Both the position numbers and the translations under genes were made by a program. 64,000 nucleotides of DNA from Ruminococcus sp. (GTDB lineage: Bacteria; Bacillota; Clostridia; Oscillospirales; Ruminococcaceae). Every line of letters starts with the position of its first letter. The first letter of the stretch is position 1. Location of the stretch: assembly GCA_021200415.1 (NCBI GenBank), contig JAJQGO010000011.1, positions 62,001 to 126,000 on the forward strand. The letters are read 5' to 3'. The notes under the pieces are model-generated. The model had not been told where the DNA came from. It did no database searches and was given only the letters and a program-made list of their open reading frames with translations. Shown piece after piece: positions 1 to 7,314 of the stretch.

Positions 1-1
1 T

Positions 2-1738
2 CTTATCGGAATGATTACCTATTCCGTACCACCGCAGACGCTTGACAGCGTTACTGCCGCATCGGCAGGAACAGCAAGATTGATGCAGCCGCGCGTTGTT
101 TTTGTAATGGGCGCAAACGACGGAAATTTTCCCAATACCGTTTCATCTCACGGCATATTTTCAGATGCCGATAAACAAAAGCTTGCGGATAACGGCATTG
201 AAATTTCCCGAAGTATGCCCGAGCTGATTGCATTCGAAAGACTTGTAGTTTACAAAGCACTGTCTGCGTCCTCGGAAAAATTGTATATAACATATTCGCT
301 TTCGGATTTATCGGGGCAGTCGAAATATTCTGCGCCTGTTATTGATTCGATAATAGGATTATTCAACGACAGCCAGATACGTCGGACGGAATCGCAGATT
401 GAACCGGATTATTACGCTGTTACCATGAAATCGGCGTATTATCATTATATGCAGGACAGAAAGCTTAATAATACCTCCATAAATTCAATTAAGCAGATAT
501 TGATTAACGATGCGGATTACAGCCGAAAGCTGTCGTATGTTATGAGCAGCGGCAGGACTAAGGGAAATTATCATATAGATACATCTCTTGTGGAAAAATT
601 GAAGAGCTTTGAACCCATGAAAATTTCGCCGTCCTCATTTGAGCTGTACAACAAATGCCATTTCAGCTATTTTTGTCAGGAATGTCTGAGATTGATACTT
701 CGTGAAAAAATTGATATTGATGTGCGCTATACGGGTAATATAATTCACAGCTGCTTTTATAATATAATTTCATCCCGCAAAAAGGAGGACTTTATCCGAC
801 TTTCCTACGAGGAGCTTCAGAAGGAAATTTCAACGTCCGCTGAAAAATATCTTGAAGAAAATATGGGCGGAGAATTTTCAAAAAATCCCCGTTTTGAGCT
901 TGAATTTAACAAGTTGTCCGAAAGGCTTGTAAGAGTTTTTGTTCATACTCAGCAGGAATTTATGGCTTCAAGCTTTGAACCTCATTTGTTTGAGATAAAT
1001 CTCCGTGACGAGCAAAATGACAATTCCCTTTCGATTCAATTCGGAAACGGAAAGACCTTGAGCTTCGGAGGCATAATCGACCGTGCTGACACCTGTATTA
1101 TCAACGATGAAAAATATGTAAGAATAATAGACTACAAAAGCAGCAAAAAAACAATTGATGAATATACTCTCAGCAATGGAATAAATATGCAGATGCTTTT
1201 GTATTTATTCGCCATTACTCAGGACGGAAATATCTTTTCGGGATATAAGCCTGCTGGCATTTTGTATTCTCCCGTGTCAATTAAATCAATTGAAGCTGAG
1301 GACAGAAAAGACAATTCCGAAAATCAAAAGAATATTGATTCCAATCTGAAAACAAGCGGACTGCTGCTCGGCGAGAGAGATGTTCTTGAGGCTATGGAGC
1401 ATGATTTATCAGGAAAATATATTCCCGCAAAGCTTAACAAGGGGAATCAGATTGATGAGAATTCAAGCTGCATTTCCGATAAAGCCTTTGATAAATTGGA
1501 AAGGTACACCTACAAAAAGCTTGTTGAAATGGCAAATTCCGTGTACAGCGGAGATGCTGACGCAAATCCCCTTATTCTGAATCAAAACAGTATTCCCTGC
1601 AATTACTGCGCATATGCGGATATATGCGGAAACACACCGATTACAAGATACAGGGATAAAAGCAGCTCTGACACTTCCGAGGCAATAGAAATACTCAGCG
1701 ACAAAATGAAGGAGAGTGATACAAATGGCGTGGACTAA
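2..1738 (+). CDS. addB: ATP-dependent helicase/nuclease subunit B, C-terminal part (left edge cuts the gene)
   Basis: This is the C-terminal 578 residues of AddB, partner of AddA in the end-resecting complex of Firmicutes that processes double-strand breaks for recombination. The frame is open to the left edge, so the true start and the helicase-like N-terminus lie outside the window. The RecB-like nuclease domain is visible: a GGIIDRAD stretch and an IIDYKSSK motif (around 1070-1145) supply the acidic and lysine residues of the active site. The iron-sulfur staple that closes this domain is intact: one cysteine in YNKCHFSYFC (near 657), then CNYCAYADIC (1598-1627), the spaced four-cysteine pattern typical of AddB. 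The stop overlaps the first codons of addA by 14 bases, indicating translational coupling. Confidence 0.95.
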   Translation, partial: LIGMITYSVPPQTLDSVTAASAGTARLMQPRVVFVMGANDGNFPNTVSSHGIFSDADKQKLADNGIEISRSMPELIAFERLVVYKALSASSEKLYITYSLSDLSGQSKYSAPVIDSIIGLFNDSQIRRTESQIEPDYYAVTMKSAYYHYMQDRKLNNTSINSIKQILINDADYSRKLSYVMSSGRTKGNYHIDTSLVEKLKSFEPMKISPSSFELYNKCHFSYFCQECLRLILREKIDIDVRYTGNIIHSCFYNIISSRKKEDFIRLSYEELQKEISTSAEKYLEENMGGEFSKNPRFELEFNKLSERLVRVFVHTQQEFMASSFEPHLFEINLRDEQNDNSLSIQFGNGKTLSFGGIIDRADTCIINDEKYVRIIDYKSSKKTIDEYTLSNGINMQMLLYLFAITQDGNIFSGYKPAGILYSPVSIKSIEAEDRKDNSENQKNIDSNLKTSGLLLGERDVLEAMEHDLSGKYIPAKLNKGNQIDENSSCISDKAFDKLERYTYKKLVEMANSVYSGDADANPLILNQNSIPCNYCAYADICGNTPITRYRDKSSSDTSEAIEILSDKMKESDTNGVD

Positions 1739-4700
1739 GCAGCAGGAAAATGCAATAAAAATCAGAAATTCATCTGTAATAGTTTCGGCAGCTGCAGGAA
1801 GCGGAAAAACAGCCGTACTTACAGAGCGTCTTGGGCAGCTTATTTCTGATGAGGAGGCGCAGATACGTGCCGACAGGATAATTGTTGTAACCTTTACAAA
1901 CGATGCGGCATCGGAGCTGAGAAAGCGTCTTGATTCTAAGCTGCACGAGATGATTTCCAATAACCCGACAAGCAGGTATCTTTTAAAACAGCAGACGCTC
2001 CTCCAAAACGCAAAAATTTCGACAATCAATGCGTTCTGCTTCGACCTGCTCCGTGATAACATTACCGAGCAGGGGATAACCTCGGGATTTACGGTGCTTG
2101 ACGAATCGGAAAATAATATTATAATGGCTCAGGCAATGGACGAGCTTATAAATTATTATTGCAGCGAGGAATATGATAAAATTTCATTTATGTATGATAA
2201 ATTCTGCATAAAGACAGATGAAAAGCTTGTGGAGGTTATAAATCTTGCCGACAGATATTTGTCCTCCTATGCCATGCGTGATAAGTGGATTGAAACTGCG
2301 GTTAAATCCTTTGATACAGACCCGTGGAAATCTGTTTATTATAAAAAAAGCAGCGAAACGGCTGCTGCTAATCTGAAAAAAGCATTGAAGCTTGCTGAAA
2401 GCAGACTCGAAATGTCGGAGGAAATATTTGACGATATGAGAGCGCCGAATGCCGTGAAATACTGTACGCAAATTAAAGAGGATATAGATCATGTAAAAAA
2501 AGCCATAGATTTGTTTGAATCTGAAAACGCACCCGATATGGCAAAAATCGAAGCGTTGAAGAAGCTGGGCAGAACGGTGACTGTAAGGCGAACGGAGGAT
2601 GTGGATTCCTTTGCACTGGAAAACTGCAATGCCAAAAGAAAGATTATTTCAGGCATTATTTCTGAAACGCTTCAATCCTTTGATAATTTTGAAGAGGATT
2701 TTCTGGAAAACAAGAAAACAACTGAAATTCTCGCTGAAATGCTGATGAAATATCATTCTATTATATGGGAAAAAAAGTGTGAGAAAAACGCCATAAGCTT
2801 TGATGACGGAGAACGTCTTACACTTGAGCTGCTTGCCGATTTTGACGATGACGGAAACATAATTCAAACGGAAACAGCACGTAAAATCGCGGAATTTTAC
2901 GACATAATAATGGTTGATGAATATCAGGATTCAAATAATAAAGAGGACTTGATTTTTAAGCTTATATCAAAAAAATATCATCATTCGGGTGCGGACAGAA
3001 TACCAATGTACGGAAGCAATGCTTTTCTTGTAGGAGATGTAAAGCAATCTATTTACAAATTCAGGCTTGCCAATCCCCGCAACTTCATTGATACGCTGAA
3101 AAATTCCGAGCCGTATTCAGAGGAAAAGGCTGCTGATAATTATTCTGTTTTCCTGAATAAAAATTTCAGAAGCTCCGGTCAGGTGATTGATTTTGTAAAT
3201 TATATATTCTCCCAAATTATGTCGGAGGACTGCGGAGATATTGAATATAATTCAGATGAACAGCTTTACTTCGGAGCTTTGGAATATGAAAAATTCAGCG
3301 ACAGTCCGGAATTTAAGACTAATATTGCTTTTATCAATTCCGAGCAGGATGACGAAGGCGGCGATGAAGAATCAAAATCAGCTTCGTTTAAAACCAATTA
3401 TGAGGCTGTGTACACCGCAGGGAAGATATATTCCATGCTTCAGGCAGGCACACCTGTTATTACGAAGGACGGCGGCAAACGTCCCTGTGAGCCATCGGAT
3501 TTCTGTATACTCATACGCAAAAATAAATTCGCAAAGGATTATATCAGAGAGCTGAATAAAATCGGAATTGAAGCGAAGGGCGAGGAGGAAAAGGGATATT
3601 TAAGCTCAAGAGAAATTACAATTCTTCTTGACCTACTCAGAATCATTGATAATCCGCTTCTTGATGTGCCCGTAGCTGCGGTAATGATGTCGCCAATGTA
3701 TATGTTTGAATTTGAAGAAATCGCATATATTAAGACCTTTGGAAAAAACATTCATATCTTTACAATTTTGAATAATATCGTCAACAACAAATACAGCAGC
3801 TCTGTTGATTCACTTTTCGTTGACAGATGCAGGAAATTTCTCGATGATCTCAGTAAATTCAGGCTTTCGGCAGTAACCATGACTGTAGGGGAGCTGATAA
3901 ATGAAATTTATGACGATACTGATTTTATATCTGTAATGCAGCTTTATACCGACGGCGAAAAGAAACGGGCAAATCTCCGCGCGCTTGTTCAGTATGCAAA
4001 AAATTATGAAAAATCCTATTCATATGAAGGCTCGGGAGGATTATCGGGTTTTATCAGATATATTGACCGTATAATTGAAAACGGCACAGACTTGCCTCAG
4101 AGCAAAATAAGCTCCTCTACGGGAAATTATGTATCGGTTAAAACTATACATAAATCAAAGGGTCTTGAATATCCGTTTATATTTTTAGTTGAAACAGACT
4201 CAAAAATAAGAAAGGACACTCCGCCTGTAATTTGCTCGGACGATGGAAGAATCGGCTATGTTTTATATGATCAGAAGCTTGTCAGAAGATACCGCACCAT
4301 TGCCTATAATCAGCTGACAAATGAGAATTATCTAAACAGTCTCAGCGAGGAAATGCGCCTTCTCTATGTTGCCCTGACGAGAGCCAAGCAGAAATTGTTT
4401 ATAAATCTCAGATATAGTGAGAGAAAAATCAAGCATCTGGATAAGCTGCTGAAATCCTATTATTTTGAAGATGAAAGTATTCATAAGCTTGCTTCTTACG
4501 CAAAATCTCATGCCGACTGGATATGGATGTCCCTGTTTGAACACAGCCGTTTTGCGGAAATTGCGGAGAATATCGGGTTTGAAACGGAACTGGACTTTCC
4601 TGCGCCAAGAACAAAATCCGAATTGTTTGAAATAGAATATCCCGAATATACAGGCAGCATCAATCCGAATGAAATGGATAACAGACGTTCCGAATCGCTT

Positions 4701-5393
4701 CTTGATGCGGAATTGTGCAGGGAGCTGAACCGCATAATTTCCTATAATTACGATACGCTTCTTGCAAATACGCCTGCTAAAATGAGTGTTACTCAGATTG
4801 CAAAGAAAATGAGCGATGATATTGACAATTTCGATTTCAAGCTGAAACGTCCGAAATTTATAAACGAGAATACAGAGCTTACAGGAGCTGAAAGGGGAAC
4901 TGCAATTCACACGTTCTTTCAGTATTGCGATTTCGACAACGCTCAAAATGATTTCGATAATGAAATTCGGAGAATGATTGAAAAGGGTTATTTAAGCAGA
5001 CAGCAGGCTGATTCGATTAACAGGGATAACGCTGCTGCATTTTTCCGAAGCGGATTGTTTTCAAGAATTGCCCATTCACCGACTGTTTATCGTGAAAAAA
5101 AGTTTATGGCTGCCATAGCTGACCTGAATGCTGATAATTCCAACCTCAACGCGATAAAGGAATCAGACGGAATGATTAAAGGAATTATTGATCTGGCATT
5201 TGAGGAAAACGGCAGCATGGTTATCGTGGATTATAAATCCGACAGGAATGCCTCGGAGAATATGCTGAAGGAACGATACAAAATGCAGCTTAAACTGTAT
5301 AAATCCGCTCTTGAGCTTACAACGGGCATGACGGTTTCAGAATTGTATCTGTATTCGTTCGAGCTGCGGCGGGAAATTAAAATTGAAATATAA
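1725..5393 (+). CDS. addA: ATP-dependent helicase/nuclease subunit A
   Basis: AddA is the UvrD-family helicase plus nuclease subunit of AddAB. The 1222-residue length fits the family. Visible motifs are the Walker A loop SAAAGSGKTAVL near the N-terminus, the motif II box VDEYQDSN, a helicase motif HKSKGLEYPFIFL and the motif VI box LYVALTRAKQKL. The C-terminal nuclease domain carries GIIDLAFEENGS followed by IVDYKSDRN. I chose ATG 1725 (MAWTKQQ) over the GTG at 1716: the AAGGAG at 1709-1714 sits ten bases before 1725 but only one before the GTG, and family members start close to the WTxxQ motif. It follows addB with overlapping ends. Confidence 0.96.
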   Translation: MAWTKQQENAIKIRNSSVIVSAAAGSGKTAVLTERLGQLISDEEAQIRADRIIVVTFTNDAASELRKRLDSKLHEMISNNPTSRYLLKQQTLLQNAKISTINAFCFDLLRDNITEQGITSGFTVLDESENNIIMAQAMDELINYYCSEEYDKISFMYDKFCIKTDEKLVEVINLADRYLSSYAMRDKWIETAVKSFDTDPWKSVYYKKSSETAAANLKKALKLAESRLEMSEEIFDDMRAPNAVKYCTQIKEDIDHVKKAIDLFESENAPDMAKIEALKKLGRTVTVRRTEDVDSFALENCNAKRKIISGIISETLQSFDNFEEDFLENKKTTEILAEMLMKYHSIIWEKKCEKNAISFDDGERLTLELLADFDDDGNIIQTETARKIAEFYDIIMVDEYQDSNNKEDLIFKLISKKYHHSGADRIPMYGSNAFLVGDVKQSIYKFRLANPRNFIDTLKNSEPYSEEKAADNYSVFLNKNFRSSGQVIDFVNYIFSQIMSEDCGDIEYNSDEQLYFGALEYEKFSDSPEFKTNIAFINSEQDDEGGDEESKSASFKTNYEAVYTAGKIYSMLQAGTPVITKDGGKRPCEPSDFCILIRKNKFAKDYIRELNKIGIEAKGEEEKGYLSSREITILLDLLRIIDNPLLDVPVAAVMMSPMYMFEFEEIAYIKTFGKNIHIFTILNNIVNNKYSSSVDSLFVDRCRKFLDDLSKFRLSAVTMTVGELINEIYDDTDFISVMQLYTDGEKKRANLRALVQYAKNYEKSYSYEGSGGLSGFIRYIDRIIENGTDLPQSKISSSTGNYVSVKTIHKSKGLEYPFIFLVETDSKIRKDTPPVICSDDGRIGYVLYDQKLVRRYRTIAYNQLTNENYLNSLSEEMRLLYVALTRAKQKLFINLRYSERKIKHLDKLLKSYYFEDESIHKLASYAKSHADWIWMSLFEHSRFAEIAENIGFETELDFPAPRTKSELFEIEYPEYTGSINPNEMDNRRSESLLDAELCRELNRIISYNYDTLLANTPAKMSVTQIAKKMSDDIDNFDFKLKRPKFINENTELTGAERGTAIHTFFQYCDFDNAQNDFDNEIRRMIEKGYLSRQQADSINRDNAAAFFRSGLFSRIAHSPTVYREKKFMAAIADLNADNSNLNAIKESDGMIKGIIDLAFEENGSMVIVDYKSDRNASENMLKERYKMQLKLYKSALELTTGMTVSELYLYSFELRREIKIEI

Positions 5394-5428
5394 CTAAGCT
5401 TAATATCGGAAAAACAAAAGAAAAAAAC

Positions 5429-5457
5429 TTGCAATGCTATCTGAATTATGGTATAAT
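5429..5457 (+). promoter_or_regulatory. Promoter of the gatCAB-aspS operon
   Basis: TTGCAA (5429-5434) and TATAAT (5452-5457) are separated by 17 bases, with an extended -10 TG one base upstream. It lies in the only non-coding space before gatC and separates the gat operon from addAB. Confidence 0.8.
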
Positions 5458-5523
5458 GATAGTTGTATTTTTATTGGTTCATATCAATAATGTTCGATTT
5501 TTTAATGAAAAGAGGTACAATTC

Positions 5524-5802
5524 ATGGATCTTGAAATGGTTTCATATCTTTCTAAGCTTGGAAAGCTGACGTTTTCTGAAGATGAACTGAAGAAAATGGC
5601 TGAGGAAATGACAAGTATCATTGAAATAATGGATACCGTCAAGGAGATTGATATAACTTATGATGCTCTTGCTGACAATCATAATGTTTATCTCAATGAT
5701 TTGCGAGAGGATGTTTCACAGCCGAGTATGGCTACAGAAAAAATTCTCCAGAATGCCACACAGAGCAATAATTGCTTTGTAGTTCCAAAGGTTGTTGAAT
5801 AA
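5524..5802 (+). CDS. gatC: Asp-tRNA(Asn)/Glu-tRNA(Gln) amidotransferase subunit C
   Basis: GatC is the small belt-like subunit that wraps and stabilises GatA against GatB in the tRNA-dependent amidotransferase. The 92-residue length is normal. The N-terminus has the family pattern of a short helix, YLSKLGKLTFSEDELKKM, then a low-complexity link containing LREDVSQPS and a C-terminal tail ending NCFVVPKVVE, matching the usual xxxVPKVxE end. It begins at ATG 5524 after an AGAGG ribosome-binding site and is followed by gatA after 45 bases. Confidence 0.93.
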   Translation: MDLEMVSYLSKLGKLTFSEDELKKMAEEMTSIIEIMDTVKEIDITYDALADNHNVYLNDLREDVSQPSMATEKILQNATQSNNCFVVPKVVE

Positions 5803-5808
5803 AAACGG

Positions 5809-5850
5809 AAAGGAGAAACTGCATTTCAATGCAGTATCGGATTATCTATG
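5809..5850 (+). promoter_or_regulatory. gatA translation start region with hairpin between ribosome-binding site and start codon
   Basis: The only good Shine-Dalgarno (AAAGGAG, 5809-5815) lies 32 bases before the gatA ATG at 5848, which is too far. Between them lies a perfect hairpin: ACTGCATT (5818-5825), loop TC, AATGCAGT (5828-5835). Folding it would bring the site to about 14 bases from the ATG. No alternative in-frame start exists in between. The role is inferred from geometry. Confidence 0.55.
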
Positions 5851-7299
5851 GATATAACATCAAAAAGTATCAGAGAGCTTCGTGAAATGCTTGACGGCAA
5901 GGAAATTTCAGCACATGAGCTTGCTGATGAGTATTTCGGAAGAATAGAGGCTCATGATGAGAAAATCAAGAGCTATATAACTGTAACAAAGGAAAAGGCT
6001 TATGCCGACGCGGAAAAGGCTCAGACTGCGATAAATGAGGGAAACGCTTCTCCTCTTTGCGGAATTCCTATGGCAATAAAGGATAATATTTGTACTGACG
6101 GAATCCGCACTACCTGTTCGTCAAAAATTCTTGAGAATTTTATTCCTCCCTATAATGCTACCGTTATCGAGAAGCTTGAAAAGGATAATATTGTAATGCT
6201 TGGCAAGGTCAGCATGGACGAATTTGCTATGGGCGGTTCAACTCAGACCTCCGCTTTTGCAAAAACCAAGAATCCGTACAATATTGAAAAGGTTCCGGGC
6301 GGCTCGTCCGGCGGATCTGCGGCAAGCGTATCAGCTTCATTATGCGCAGCTGCTCTCGGCTCCGATACAGGCGGTTCAATAAGACAGCCTGCGGCATTCT
6401 GCGGAGTAACAGGTCTTAAACCAACGTACGGAAGAGTATCGCGTTACGGTCTTGTTGCGTTTGCATCATCACTCGACCAGATTGGTCCTCTTGCAAAAAA
6501 TGCCTATGACTGCGGTATTATTCTCAATTCAATTTCAGGCTATGATCCTCATGACGGAACTGTTTCCAAAAGGGAAACAATGGATTATACTTCAAAAATC
6601 GGTCAGAGCATGAAGGGTGTAAAAATTGCCCTTCCCAAGGAGTTTTACGCCGAAGGTATTGATGCCGACGTAAGAGATTCCGTTCTTGCCGCAGCAGATA
6701 TTTATAAATCTATGGGTGCGGAGCTTGTGGAATGCAGTATGCCCAGTCTTAAATATGCCGTAGCCGCATACTACCTTATTTCATCGGCAGAGGCTTCATC
6801 TAACCTCTCAAGATATGACGGAATCAAGTATGGCCACAGAAGCGAAAAGGGCGAAAATTTCAATGAGCTTATCTGCAACTCCAGAAGCGAGGGCTTCGGC
6901 GAGGAGGTCAAAAGACGTATTCTTCTCGGAAACTACGCTCTTTCAAGCGGTTATTATGATGCTTATTACGGCAAGGCTCTCGCGTTAAAGCAAAAAATCA
7001 GAGCTGAATATGCCGATATTTTTGAAAAGTGCGATATTATCCTTACGCCTACAACGCCATCCGTCGCATACGGCGTAAACGAGAACATTTCAGATCCTGT
7101 AAAAATGTATCAGGCGGATATTTGTACTGTTACTGTCAATATTGCGTCATTGCCGGCAATTTCTACTCCCTGCGGCTACAACAAGGACGGAATGCCTATA
7201 GGTATGTCCATTATCGGCAAGCAATTCGACGAAGCGTCTATAATTCAGGCGGCAGACGCATTTGAGCAGCAGTTCACAGCGGTTGCTCCCGTACTTTGA
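5848..7299 (+). CDS. gatA: Asp-tRNA(Asn)/Glu-tRNA(Gln) amidotransferase subunit A
   Basis: GatA is the amidase-signature subunit that hydrolyses glutamine and passes ammonia to GatB. At 483 residues it has normal length. The Ser-cisSer-Lys triad can be read: lysine in PMAIKDNI (about residue 76), cis-serine in VPGGSSGGSAAS (about 152) and nucleophilic serine in LGSDTGGSIRQPA (about 176). It is directly followed by gatB; the gatB ribosome-binding site abuts the gatA stop. Start ATG 5848 agrees with family N-termini although the ribosome-binding site is distant (see the hairpin at 5809-5850). Confidence 0.96.
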   Translation: MDITSKSIRELREMLDGKEISAHELADEYFGRIEAHDEKIKSYITVTKEKAYADAEKAQTAINEGNASPLCGIPMAIKDNICTDGIRTTCSSKILENFIPPYNATVIEKLEKDNIVMLGKVSMDEFAMGGSTQTSAFAKTKNPYNIEKVPGGSSGGSAASVSASLCAAALGSDTGGSIRQPAAFCGVTGLKPTYGRVSRYGLVAFASSLDQIGPLAKNAYDCGIILNSISGYDPHDGTVSKRETMDYTSKIGQSMKGVKIALPKEFYAEGIDADVRDSVLAAADIYKSMGAELVECSMPSLKYAVAAYYLISSAEASSNLSRYDGIKYGHRSEKGENFNELICNSRSEGFGEEVKRRILLGNYALSSGYYDAYYGKALALKQKIRAEYADIFEKCDIILTPTTPSVAYGVNENISDPVKMYQADICTVTVNIASLPAISTPCGYNKDGMPIGMSIIGKQFDEASIIQAADAFEQQFTAVAPVL

Positions 7300-7314
7300 T
7301 TGGAGGTGCAGAAA

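Noticed and set aside
1463-2062. 199-residue minus-strand frame across the addB/addA junction
   Set aside because: Both addB and addA are clearly coding here; the reverse frame has no support.
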